A DNA stretch of 9,712 nucleotides from Rhizobiales bacterium UBA697 (lineage in GTDB: Bacteria > Pseudomonadota > Alphaproteobacteria > Rhizobiales > Ancalomicrobiaceae): NCBI GenBank assembly GCA_002298965.1, contig DBMN01000078.1, positions 7,670 through 17,381 of the forward strand, read 5' to 3'. Below the pieces are notes generated by a model, which worked only from the letters and a program-made list of their open reading frames with translations, searched no databases and had not been told where the DNA came from. Position numbers and translations under genes: made by a program. This document shows positions 1 to 6,603 of the stretch, one piece after another (positions within the stretch are counted from its first letter, which is position 1; each line of letters opens with the position of its first letter).

Positions 1-776
1 CCGAGGCTGTGAAGCGTCTGGGCGACGCCGAAACGGTTGTCGAGGCTGCTGTTGATCTCGATGCTCCGGCGAAGTTTGGCCTCCGCTTCTTCGGACCTTC
101 GCGGAGGCAAATCGTTGCCAATCAAATGCAGCGAAATCGCAACTTCTCGTTTATTTGCATCGGCCTCAGCTATCATTGCGAAGAGCGGCATTGCCTCTTT
201 TTTGCGACCTTGCCGCAGCATCACCCAAGCACGCAAAAACGTTGTCTCGATCTGCGCCCTCGGTATGGCGCCCGTCTGCTCCTGCTCCTCGACGAGCTTC
301 GCGCCGAGCCATTGAGCTCCATTGAATGGCCCCAACGACGCGCGGCCGTAGTGCTCCAGAGCCGCAGCAGTGTCGCCCGATCCGGCCAAGTGATAGGCGA
401 GCCCAGCCTCCGAGAACAGGTAAGTCGGAACAGTTCTGCCCGCTTCATGGCGGAGATCGGCTCTACTTCCCAGCCCCATCAGATAACGGTGCACCGAGCG
501 CCTTGCATCCGAGGGCAGATACTTCGAACGGACGAGCTCGTTTCTCAATTCGCCATTCAAGTTCCATTCGCTGTTTCGCGGCTCCGTCAACCCTGAATAT
601 TTGAACGCAGACAAGAACTGTTCTGCACTCAATCCGGGCACGGGCACCTTTCTGTAAATGACGCGAGCGACTTCATCCGTCAGACTCTCCGCACAGGCCA
701 GCGCAGCCAGCGTTTTTCCGACGCCATCCGGCACGTCTTGAAGGAAATCGTCGAGCACGGTCACGGTCGAACTCAA
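1..776 (-). CDS. Winged-helix plus TPR-like protein, third gene of accessory operon (3' end outside window)
   Basis: The minus strand is open without a stop from 776 to the left edge (258 codons, C-terminus missing). I chose the TTG start at 776-774 because it overlaps the upstream gene's TGA (TTGA) and follows AGGAAGAG. GTG at 764 or 758 is a possible alternative start. Residues 8-100 look like the winged-helix segment that follows the NTPase core in STAND proteins: a helix around LAALACAESLTDEVARVI, then LSAEQFLSAFKYSGL and a basic helix near RNELVRSKYL. Residues 118-258 are helical with TPR-like spacing, for example AGLAYHLAGSGDTAAALEHY and, near the end, AEAKLRRSIEINSSLDNRFG. GVGKT at 18-22 lacks the first Walker A glycine and is probably not a P-loop. 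I infer that this is the sensor half of a split STAND protein whose core is the preceding gene. No named family was identified. Confidence 0.72.
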   Translation of the reverse strand, partial: MSSTVTVLDDFLQDVPDGVGKTLAALACAESLTDEVARVIYRKVPVPGLSAEQFLSAFKYSGLTEPRNSEWNLNGELRNELVRSKYLPSDARRSVHRYLMGLGSRADLRHEAGRTVPTYLFSEAGLAYHLAGSGDTAAALEHYGRASLGPFNGAQWLGAKLVEEQEQTGAIPRAQIETTFLRAWVMLRQGRKKEAMPLFAMIAEADANKREVAISLHLIGNDLPPRRSEEAEAKLRRSIEINSSLDNRFGVAQTLHSL

Positions 777-1618
777 CTCTTCCTGGCTGCGTGAAACATG
801 ATCGCCTTGGAAAGACCTGTATGAAGTTTTCTCACGGAATGGCAGTTACTGGATATAATTGCCGCCGCCGCTGCCGATGCGGCTTCATCGCTATAACCCT
901 CGTGATGTTTCAAAATCGCAACAATATCATCGTAGACGTCATCCTGTCTGGCTTCGTCGGTCTCGATGTTGTGCGGAAGGCCAAAAACCAGATTAGGTAG
1001 AGGCGCGTCGTCGTGCGGTGTGTGCTTGGAACGCGGGCCAACATAGTAGACCAGCGAAAGACTACCTCCCCCGGCGTCCCGCAGACCTGCGTTCCAGATC
1101 GCCTTCCAGATTTTACCTTGATCGTTGCACTTCATGTCATTGACGATCAGCATGAAGTGGCCTCCGCTCTCGACGAACTGCCGCATTGCATCGCATACAA
1201 GTCTGAGACGCTTCTCAGCGCCCTTCGGAGTTGCATCCATGCCATTCACGATAACGGCACCTTGGATAGAGATGTTTATGTCACCGCCGGAATGATTTGC
1301 TGATGCAATATCACCGCGGAAACCATGGGCGTCCTCCCAGTCAACTCGGATACCAGCTTCTTCGAGTTTTCGCGCGATAGCAAAAAGCATGTCATCGATA
1401 GTGTATGTCGTGCTCCATTCATCATCAAGCCGCAGAGAAAGCCAATGACCGTTGGCCCTCTTGCTTTCAAATTGCTCTTTAATGAAGTGATTGAATTGGT
1501 CTACAGAGGCTTCATCCGACTCAAAATTTATCTGCACGACGCCCGACTGACCGTCAAAATAGGGCTTGAGCTTCTTGGCTTCTCGTAGCCAATCCAAACG
1601 AAAATGTGCGAGCTTCAT
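773..1618 (-). CDS. P-loop-less STAND/AAA-like protein with internal beta motif, second gene of accessory operon
   Basis: 281 residues with ATG start 4 bases after the stop of the preceding gene. There is no good Shine-Dalgarno sequence, so translation is probably coupled. The layout resembles a STAND/AAA core: a first strand (VVQINF, 27-32) where the P-loop should follow but no GK[ST] is present; a segment HWLSLRLDDEWSTTYTIDDM (58-77) and a helix; a Walker-B-like strand HFMLIVNDM (154-162); a later strand SLSLVYYVGP (186-195); and a C-terminal helical part after LVFGLPHNI. Residues 104-118 (IASANHSGGDINISI), followed by the hydrophobic AVIV stretch, form an insert rich in Gly, Asn and Ile that matches the tail of the neighbouring membrane protein. 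I infer a nucleotide-binding-dead or degenerate STAND core acting with the winged-helix/TPR protein downstream. The fold assignment is by eye and uncertain; the gene itself is well supported. Base composition is clearly lower in GC than the right-hand genes. Confidence 0.75.
   Translation of the reverse strand: MKLAHFRLDWLREAKKLKPYFDGQSGVVQINFESDEASVDQFNHFIKEQFESKRANGHWLSLRLDDEWSTTYTIDDMLFAIARKLEEAGIRVDWEDAHGFRGDIASANHSGGDINISIQGAVIVNGMDATPKGAEKRLRLVCDAMRQFVESGGHFMLIVNDMKCNDQGKIWKAIWNAGLRDAGGGSLSLVYYVGPRSKHTPHDDAPLPNLVFGLPHNIETDEARQDDVYDDIVAILKHHEGYSDEAASAAAAAIISSNCHSVRKLHTGLSKAIMFHAARKS
1265..1309 (-). other. Motif copy 2 (IASANHSGGDINISI) inside STAND-like protein
   Basis: This segment encodes residues 104-118 of the 281-residue protein and is followed by QGAVIVNG. 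It lies between the first helical part and the helix before the Walker-B-like strand, so it looks like an inserted, exposed beta segment. It pairs in sequence with the copy at 1641-1685 in the adjacent membrane-protein gene. Confidence 0.55.
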
Positions 1619-1622
1619 TTTG

Positions 1623-1952
1623 TCAAATTTCGCTATCAGAGATTTTGATCGTGGTATTGCCGCCAGACACGTTCTGAGAGGCGATATTTCCTGATCCGCC
1701 CTTTGTTTTTACGTTGTCGATTTCAATACCAAGACCTTTCTTGGACTTATTCCCAACCCCGATGGAGCGGCGCTCACTCGACTTGTCGAGGTAGAACTTA
1801 GATAAAACCAGAGTTAAGCCAATAACAGTCGCAAAGACCAAAGCCGCTGTGACCATCCTCGACGTTTCGCCGAGTCCGAGGAGCATGGGCTCCACGAAAA
1901 AAAAAGCCACAGCAGCTGCGAAGCCTATGAGAACCTCGATAATAACTCGCAT
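1623..1952 (-). CDS. Small two-helix membrane protein with motif-bearing tail, first gene of accessory operon
   Basis: 109 residues from ATG at 1952. This start has GGGGGAG just upstream. A longer reading from TTG at 2006 is rejected because that TTG is the -35 box of the predicted promoter. Two hydrophobic helices are seen at about residues 3-20 and 34-51, joined by a short loop (EPMLLGLGETSR). A basic hydrophilic stretch (SERR, NKSKK) follows, placing the tail on the cytoplasmic side by the positive-inside rule. The tail, residues 76-109, is rich in Gly, Asn, Ser and Ile and contains IASQNVSGGNTTIKI at 90-104. That motif aligns with residues 104-118 of the next gene's product at 9 of 15 positions. 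I infer a membrane effector or anchor recruited by the STAND-like protein through this motif, like a miniature HET-S-type partner. No family was recognised, and the alternative is an ordinary membrane anchor. Confidence 0.72.
   Translation of the reverse strand: MRVIIEVLIGFAAAVAFFFVEPMLLGLGETSRMVTAALVFATVIGLTLVLSKFYLDKSSERRSIGVGNKSKKGLGIEIDNVKTKGGSGNIASQNVSGGNTTIKISDSEI
1641..1685 (-). other. Motif copy 1 (IASQNVSGGNTTIKI) in membrane-protein tail
   Basis: This segment encodes residues 90-104 of the 109-residue membrane protein. It matches the copy at 1265-1309 at I, A, S, N, S, G, G, I and I. Six of these nine identical residues use different codons in the two copies, so the similarity is at protein level and is not a recent DNA duplication. 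The pattern GN followed by alternating polar and aliphatic residues and a Gly pair fits a beta-arch or amyloid-like signalling motif; this reading is inference. Confidence 0.55.
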
Positions 1953-1977
1953 CTGCTCCCCCGCCTTGTCTCGGAGG

Positions 1978-2006
1978 ATGTTAGTCTCGGCAACTCTCGA
2001 TGGCAA
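1978..2006 (-). promoter_or_regulatory. Predicted sigma-70-type promoter of the accessory operon
   Basis: On the minus strand TTGCCA (2006-2001, 5 of 6 to TTGACA) is followed after exactly 17 bases by TAACAT (1983-1978, 4 of 6 to TATAAT). Transcription would begin near 1971, leaving about 19 untranslated bases before ATG 1952, which contain the GGGGGAG ribosome-binding site at 1962-1956. The fit of promoter, ribosome-binding site and start codon is good, though unproven. Confidence 0.5.
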
Positions 2007-2189
2007 GGATTCTCAAATCCGCACGCAGGTTCGGAGGCGCGCTTGGCAACAATGTTTGCTCGTCCCGTCTCCGCCTCCGGTCTGCCATTCGGCACCGCGC
2101 AGCCCAAAACGCCGCTCCCTCCTTGCTTCGGGCGCGGGGGGGCGTCCGCTATCGGCGCGATGCGGCCGTCGGCATTCCTCGAGGAGGCC
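2007..2189. other. Gene-free junction between accessory operon and 5'-nucleotidase gene
   Basis: This 183-base stretch contains no credible gene. It is the point where composition changes from moderate GC on the left to very high GC on the right. It holds G/C runs near 2138-2147 and a 10-bp palindrome TCCTCGAGGA at 2176-2185 just past the nucleotidase stop. No hairpin with a T-tract, tRNA, integrase site or direct repeat was recognised here. Confidence 0.5.
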
Positions 2190-3860
2190 TCACTCCCCCC
2201 GCACGATCCTCCCCCCCGCCGGCGCCGCGACCACCGTTGCCGCGCCGGCGATGTACTTCTCCAGCGCCTCGACGTCGAACATGCCCGTCACCGTGTCGCG
2301 GCCCTTGCGGAAGGTCGTGAAGCCGTCGCCGCCGTCGGCGAGGAAGGCGTTGACCGTCACGCGGTAGGTCTTCTTCGCCTCGATCGGCTTCGCCCCGAGC
2401 TTCATCGTCGCCGGGTCGACGCGGGCACCGATCGGCTTTGCGGCACTCCACACATAGGTGAAGCCCTTCGACACCTGCAGCACCCGGGGCTTGGGCTGGT
2501 CGCGCCACTGTTGTTCCAGCACCTCGTGGAGCTCGGCGCCGGTCAGCGTCAGCGTCACCAGCTGGTTGCCGAAGGGCTGGACGGCGAAGACGTCGCCGTA
2601 GGTGACGGTGCCGTCCTCGGTCTTCTTGACGAGATCGGTGCGGATGCCGCCGGTGTTGGTCAGCGCGATCTCGGCGCGCGCGCCCTCCGCCTCGCGGGTC
2701 GCGGCGAGCTGGGCGTCGGCGATCAGGCTGCCGAGCGCGAACTCGCCCGAGGGCGTGTCCTCCTTGCGCAGCGTCTCGGCGATGCGGCCGACGGGGCGGG
2801 CGATCAGGGGGCCTGCCACCTTCTCGTAGGCCGAGACCAGCGCCGTCTGTTCCGCGTCGGGGGCGATCGCGTCGGTGCGCACCACGAGATTGGCGGCGCG
2901 CGTCTCGACGATCTTCCTGGTCGTGCGGTCGATCGTCACGCCGATCTCGGTCACCATCGAGCCGAACTTGTCGCCGGAGGTGACGAGCCGCCCGTCGATC
3001 GAGCAGACATAGGCCTTGTGGGTGTGGCCCGAGACCACCAGCCGCACGGCCGGATCGAGCTTCTCGACGATGTCGACGATCGGTCCGGAAATGCCGGGGC
3101 AGTCGTTGCGCCCGCCGGTCGGGAAGCCGCCCTCGTGGATCAGCACGACGATCGCCTCGACGCCCTGCTCGCGCAGCTTCGGCACCAGCGCGTTGACCGT
3201 CTCGGCCTCGTCGCGGAACTCGACCCCGGCGATGCCCGAGGGTGACACCAGCTGCGGCACGCCCTTCAAGGCGAGGCCGATGAAGCCGACCGGCACGCCC
3301 TCGAAGGTCTTGATGGCGTAGGGCGGCAGGATCGGCTCGCCGGTCTTCCTGTCGATGGTGGAGGCGGCGAGATAGCGGTATTTCGCGCCCATGAAGGGAT
3401 GGAGCGCCAGGCACGCCTTGTCGGAGGAACAGCCGCCGTTCTGCTTGCGCAGGAGCTCGACGACGCCCTTGTCGAACTCGTGATTGCCGACGGCGGAGAG
3501 CTCCAGCCCCATCAGCGACAGCGATTCGATCGTCGGCTCGTCGGCGAAGAGGGCGGAGAGCAGCGGCGAGGCGCCGACCAGATCGCCGGCGGCGACGAAG
3601 ACCGTGTTCTTCGACTTCGCCCGCTTCTCCTTGACCAGCGTCGCCATCGCCTCGACGCCGCCGACCGGCACCTCGATCGTCTTCGTCGGGTCCGCCGGGT
3701 CCTCGATCTTGAGCCTGCCGGGCGACTTGAGATTGCCGTGCAGGTCGTTGATGGCGAGGATCGTCAGGGCGATCGGCCCGATCTCCTCGGCGCGGACGGG
3801 GAGGGCGGCGACCACCAGGCCGAGAAGGCCGGCGAGGAGAGGCGAACGGCGAGACGTCAT
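2190..3860 (-). CDS. Secreted metallophosphatase / 5'-nucleotidase, UshA family
   Basis: 556 residues. The start is ATG 3860 because it begins a clean signal peptide (MTSRRSPLLAGLLGLVVAAL then PVRA-EE, cleavage near 24); reading further upstream only adds a low-complexity Arg/Pro leader. The N-terminal calcineurin-like metallophosphatase domain has the metal ligands NDLHGN (38-43), GDLVG (92-96), GNHEFD (125-130), a histidine at 242 (LIHEGG) and GHTH (278-281). The C-terminal nucleotide-binding domain (about 355-535) has NTGGIRTDL (402-410) and DGGDGF (509-514). The family hydrolyses 5'-nucleotides, UDP-sugars or 2',3'-cyclic nucleotides in the periplasm to salvage nucleosides and phosphate. 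The exact substrate cannot be read from sequence. C144 and C150 in a short insert could form a disulfide. It is transcribed divergently from nrdR. Confidence 0.93.
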   Translation of the reverse strand: MTSRRSPLLAGLLGLVVAALPVRAEEIGPIALTILAINDLHGNLKSPGRLKIEDPADPTKTIEVPVGGVEAMATLVKEKRAKSKNTVFVAAGDLVGASPLLSALFADEPTIESLSLMGLELSAVGNHEFDKGVVELLRKQNGGCSSDKACLALHPFMGAKYRYLAASTIDRKTGEPILPPYAIKTFEGVPVGFIGLALKGVPQLVSPSGIAGVEFRDEAETVNALVPKLREQGVEAIVVLIHEGGFPTGGRNDCPGISGPIVDIVEKLDPAVRLVVSGHTHKAYVCSIDGRLVTSGDKFGSMVTEIGVTIDRTTRKIVETRAANLVVRTDAIAPDAEQTALVSAYEKVAGPLIARPVGRIAETLRKEDTPSGEFALGSLIADAQLAATREAEGARAEIALTNTGGIRTDLVKKTEDGTVTYGDVFAVQPFGNQLVTLTLTGAELHEVLEQQWRDQPKPRVLQVSKGFTYVWSAAKPIGARVDPATMKLGAKPIEAKKTYRVTVNAFLADGGDGFTTFRKGRDTVTGMFDVEALEKYIAGAATVVAAPAGGRIVRGE

Positions 3861-3899
3861 GGCGGGTTCCGGCTCCGAGGCGGCAGGCCTCCGGGCGGG

Positions 3900-3928
3900 A
3901 GGATCGTCTCCCGACCGTTTCCGGTCAA
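3900..3928 (-). promoter_or_regulatory. Candidate promoter of 5'-nucleotidase gene, overlapped by inverted repeat
   Basis: On the minus strand TTGACC (3928-3923) is spaced 17 bases from GATCCT (3905-3900). That gives a start near 3893 and a leader of about 33 bases. The -35 box is good and the -10 box poor. A perfect inverted repeat GACCG-GAAA-CGGTC (3926-3913 on minus) overlaps the -35 box and could be an operator. Confidence 0.35.
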
Positions 3929-4044
3929 TCCACCGCGGGGCGGGACGAGCAATGCGGATGCCCGCCGCCCCCCTCGCCACCGCCCCCGAAGGTCGTGTAG
4001 AAACGACGGCGACGAATGGAGTGCTTCGGCACGGGGAGTGGACG

Positions 4045-4512
4045 ATGCGGTGCCCCTATTGCGGCAATGAAGACACCCAGGTGAAGGACAGCCGCCCGAC
4101 GGAAGACGGCGCGGCGATCCGTCGCCGGCGCATCTGCTCGGCCTGCGGCGGGCGTTTCACCACCTTCGAACGGGTGCAGCTGCGCGAACTGACGGTGCTC
4201 AAGCGCTCCGGCCGCCGCGTGCCCTTCGATCGCGACAAGCTGATGCGTTCGGTCCAGGTCGCCTGCCGCAAGCGTCCGGTCGATCCCGACCGCATCGAGC
4301 GCATGGTCAGCGGCATCGTCCGCCAGCTCGAGAGCCTCGGCGAACCCGAGGTCAATTCCGAGCAGATCGGCGAGCTGATCATGGAGGGCCTGAAGGGGCT
4401 CGACGACGTCGCCTACGTCCGCTTCGCCTCGGTCTATCGCAACTTCCGCGAGGCCAAGGACTTCGAGGATCTGCTCGGCGAACTCTCCGGCGTCGAGAGC
4501 CCGATCCGGTGA
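4045..4512 (+). CDS. nrdR: Transcriptional repressor NrdR
   Basis: 155 residues, the usual family length. The start ATG 4045 lies 6 bases after GGGGAG (4033-4038) and gives the conserved MRCPYCG N-terminus. A zinc ribbon is formed by C3, C6, C31 and C34 (CPYC and CSAC), followed by the basic segment RRRRICSACGGRFTTFER. An ATP-cone domain spans about 47-137 (VLKRSGRRVPFDRDKL to FASVYRNF). NrdR senses ATP/dATP and represses ribonucleotide reductase operons by binding NrdR boxes. Its stop overlaps the ribD start (GTGA), so the two are co-translated. I saw no clear NrdR box in the 184-base gap upstream. The gap does hold a weak hairpin GTCGT-(6)-ACGAC at 3992-4007. Confidence 0.97.
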   Translation: MRCPYCGNEDTQVKDSRPTEDGAAIRRRRICSACGGRFTTFERVQLRELTVLKRSGRRVPFDRDKLMRSVQVACRKRPVDPDRIERMVSGIVRQLESLGEPEVNSEQIGELIMEGLKGLDDVAYVRFASVYRNFREAKDFEDLLGELSGVESPIR

Positions 4513-5660
4513 GCCGTCCCGCCGGTCCCTCCGCCGCGACGGACCTCGATCGGCGCATGATGGGGGCGGCCATTCGGCTCGCCCGCCGCAATCTCGGCCT
4601 GACCGGGCCGAACCCGTCGGTCGGCGCGATCTGCGTCGTCGAGACGGCCGAAGGCACGAAGGTCGTCGGCCGCGGCGTCACCGCGCCCGGCGGTCGGCCC
4701 CATGCCGAACCACAGGCGCTGATGCAAGCCGGCGAGCGGGCGCGCGGGGCGACGCTCTACGTCACGCTCGAGCCCTGTTCCCACCACGGCAAGACGCCCC
4801 CTTGCGCCGACGCCATCGTCGCCGCCGGCATCGCCCGCGTCGTGGTCGCCCGCGACGACCCCGATCCGCGCGTCGCCGGCCGTGGTTACGAGAAGCTGCG
4901 CGAGGCCGGCATCACCGTGGTGCGCGGCGTCGAGGCGGCCGCCGCCTACGACGGACTGTCCGGCTTCCTCTCGCGGGTGACGCGCGCGCGGCCGGAAGTG
5001 CTGTTGAAGCTCGCGGTCTCCACCGACGGCATGATCGGCAGGCGCGGCGTGCCGAATTTCCCGATCACCGGACCGGCTGCGCGGGCGCGCGCCCAGCTGA
5101 TGCGGGCGGAGGCCGACGCCATCGCCGTCGGCATCGGCACCGCGGCGCTCGACGATCCGGACCTGACGGTGCGGCTGGAGGGCATGGAGCATCGCTCGCC
5201 GATCCGAGTCGTCTTCGATCGCGACGCGCGGCTCTCGCCCGAGAGCCGGCTGGTGCGTTCGGCCGGCACGGTGCCGGTGCGGGTGGTGGCGGACGTCGAT
5301 CGGGCCGGCGTGCGTGATCGGCTGCGGGTCCTCGCCGCGCTCGGCACGACGGGCGTCGAGGTTTCCTCGCGTCCCGACGGTCGCCTCGATCTCGCCGCGG
5401 CGCTGGAGCGCCTCGCCGCCTCCGGCATCAACACGCTGATGGTCGAGGGCGGCGCGACGCTCGCCGAGAGCTTCCTCTTGGACGGCCTCGTCGACCGCAT
5501 CGCGCTCTTCCGCTCGTCGGTGATCGTCGGCGCCGACGGCGTTCCCGCCCCGCCGTCGCTTGCCGGTCTGCTCGCGCCGGACGCCGGTTTCCGTCGCGTC
5601 GGCCGCGAGGCCTGGGGCGACGACGTGCTCGAAATTTGGGACGGCCGCGGCGAAGCGTAG
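4509..5660 (+). CDS. ribD: Bifunctional deaminase/reductase RibD (riboflavin biosynthesis)
   Basis: 383 residues. The GTG start at 4509 overlaps the nrdR stop by 4 bases. The N-terminal deaminase domain (about 14-150) has PNPSVGA (34-40), the zinc/catalytic HAE at 65-67 and PCSHHGKTPPC with zinc cysteines 90 and 99. The C-terminal reductase domain (about 163-380) has KLAVSTDG (167-174), the NADPH-binding stretch AIAVGIGT...DDPDLTVR (205-222) and EGG (313-315). It deaminates 2,5-diamino-6-ribosylamino-pyrimidinone phosphate and reduces the ribose chain, the second and third steps of riboflavin synthesis. All signature residues are present. It is translationally coupled to nrdR and lies 58 bases before ribE. 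Confidence 0.97.
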   Translation: MSRPAGPSAATDLDRRMMGAAIRLARRNLGLTGPNPSVGAICVVETAEGTKVVGRGVTAPGGRPHAEPQALMQAGERARGATLYVTLEPCSHHGKTPPCADAIVAAGIARVVVARDDPDPRVAGRGYEKLREAGITVVRGVEAAAAYDGLSGFLSRVTRARPEVLLKLAVSTDGMIGRRGVPNFPITGPAARARAQLMRAEADAIAVGIGTAALDDPDLTVRLEGMEHRSPIRVVFDRDARLSPESRLVRSAGTVPVRVVADVDRAGVRDRLRVLAALGTTGVEVSSRPDGRLDLAAALERLAASGINTLMVEGGATLAESFLLDGLVDRIALFRSSVIVGADGVPAPPSLAGLLAPDAGFRRVGREAWGDDVLEIWDGRGEA

Positions 5661-5662
5661 CC

Positions 5663-5690
5663 TTGACCTCGCCGGTCTCCGCCCTTTCAT
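5663..5690 (+). promoter_or_regulatory. Candidate internal promoter ahead of ribE
   Basis: TTGACC (5663-5668) is separated by 16 bases from TTTCAT (5685-5690, 4 of 6 to TATAAT). Transcription would start near 5697, just before the strong ribosome-binding site GAGGAG (5707-5712). It lies directly after the ribD stop. This is a weak-to-moderate prediction. Confidence 0.3.
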
Positions 5691-5718
5691 AGCGCTCGAC
5701 CCATTCGAGGAGATCTCC

Positions 5719-6336
5719 ATGTTCACTGGTATCGTCACCGCCGTCGGCGAGATCGTCGCGCTCGAGGAGCGCGCGGAAGTCGGCGTCCGCCTGACCGTCG
5801 CATCCCCCTACGATCCCGCGACCATCGACATGGGCGCCTCGATCGCCCACATGGGCTGCTGCCTGACCGTGGTCGACATGGGCCGTTTGCCCGACGGCCG
5901 TGCCTTCCACGTCGTCGAGGCGAGCCCCGAGACGCTGCGCTGCACGACGATGGGCGAGTGGAAGGTCGGCTCGAAGGTCAACCTCGAGCGCTCGCTCAAG
6001 CTCGGCGACGAGATGGGCGGCCATCTGGTGACCGGCCACGTCGACGCGATCGCCACGATCGAGAGCCGCGTCGAAGAGGGCGACATGGCGGTCTTCACCT
6101 TCCGTGTGCCCCATGCCTTCGCCCGCTTCGTCGCGCCCAAGGGCTCGGTGGCGCTCGACGGCACGTCGCTGACCGTCAACGACGTCACCGGCGACACGTT
6201 CACGGTGCAGATCATCCCGCACACGCTCCAGGTCACCACCTGGGGCGAGAAGAAGGCCGGCGACCGGATCGACTTCGAGATCGACCTGATGGCCCGCTAC
6301 GTCGCCCGCCTGCGCGAGGCCGAACAGGCCGGGTGA
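5719..6336 (+). CDS. ribE: Riboflavin synthase (alpha subunit)
   Basis: 205 residues, normal for the family. ATG 5719 is chosen because it follows GAGGAGAT (5707-5714) and gives the invariant MFTGIV N-terminus; an in-frame extension to 5560 would run inside ribD. Two lumazine-binding repeats are visible: the first (1 to about 97) with ASIAHMGCCLTVV (40-52), the second (about 98-200) with GDEMGGHLVTGHVD (96-109) and ALDGTSLTVNDV (145-156). The enzyme dismutates two 6,7-dimethyl-8-ribityllumazine molecules to riboflavin plus the RibH substrate. The first repeat has AHMG where most relatives have a V/S-x-G form; this is a modest variation. The same gene is called ribC in E. coli. Confidence 0.96.
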   Translation: MFTGIVTAVGEIVALEERAEVGVRLTVASPYDPATIDMGASIAHMGCCLTVVDMGRLPDGRAFHVVEASPETLRCTTMGEWKVGSKVNLERSLKLGDEMGGHLVTGHVDAIATIESRVEEGDMAVFTFRVPHAFARFVAPKGSVALDGTSLTVNDVTGDTFTVQIIPHTLQVTTWGEKKAGDRIDFEIDLMARYVARLREAEQAG

Positions 6337-6376
6337 GGGCAGGGGGCACGCCCCTCTGCGTTCCCCACCTCCGTTC

Positions 6377-6497
6377 GGCTTCACCCTGAGGTGCCCGGCA
6401 AAGCCGGGCCTCGAAGGGCGAAGCCGGAGGCACGGCCTCCGTACCCCCGCTCATGGTTCGAGGGCCGACCAATGGTCGGCCACCTCACCATGAAGCC
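6377..6497. repeat. Paired palindromic intergenic repeat (121 bp, REP-doublet-like)
   Basis: The element begins with GGCTTCACCCTGAGGT (6377-6392) and ends with its near reverse complement (6482-6497, 13 of 16 matching), making an imperfect large palindrome. Each half folds into its own hairpin. The left one is 6384-6418 with GCCCGGC-AAA-GCCGGGC. The right one is 6451-6493 with GGCCGACC-AAT-GGTCGGCC closed by TCATGGT/ACCATGA. A third, perfect hairpin CGGAGGC-ACG-GCCTCCG lies between them at 6425-6441. The half-site plan TGAGGTG-palindrome-CCTCGAA resembles dispersed intergenic repeats that I recall from Hyphomicrobiales genomes. Confidence 0.75.
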
Positions 6498-6603
6498 GAG
6501 AGCAGGCGAGGGGAGATTCCTTCCCCCGCCGCCTCTCATGCCTGCTTCCCGCGCCGAAACGCTGGACAATCGGCCCGCCTTCGATCATTGATCCCGGCTC
6601 GTG
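6498..6603. other. Gene-free stretch between repeat and ribH leader
   Basis: No credible gene is present. It contains a weak nested inverted repeat (GCAGGC at 6502-6507 with GCCTGC at 6540-6545, and GGGGA/TCCCC inside) and a small perfect inverted repeat GATCA-T-TGATC at 6583-6593. No convincing promoter for ribH was identified. Confidence 0.4.

Noticed and set aside
9..596. Plus-strand open frame over the left end
   Set aside because: It is antisense to a continuous minus-strand frame with TPR-like helical composition and has no recognisable domain or ribosome-binding site.
18..776. GVGKT in the N-terminal part of the winged-helix/TPR protein as a Walker A motif
   Set aside because: The first glycine of GxxxxGKT is a valine, there is no Walker B partner after it, and the surrounding sequence fits the helix before a winged-helix domain.
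2001..2045. tRNA-like fragment (GGATT-CTCA-AATCC followed by GGTTCG) as an island attachment site
   Set aside because: The loop would be 4 rather than 7 bases, no acceptor stem or proper T arm can be formed, and the segment contains the -35 box of a good promoter.
2043..3245. Long plus-strand open frame of 400 codons
   Set aside because: It is the antisense of the 5'-nucleotidase gene; its His/Arg/Gly/Asp-rich translation is typical of a high-GC shadow frame.
4434..5738. Minus-strand open frame of 434 codons
   Set aside because: It lies antisense to nrdR and ribD, both of which have intact catalytic and binding motifs.
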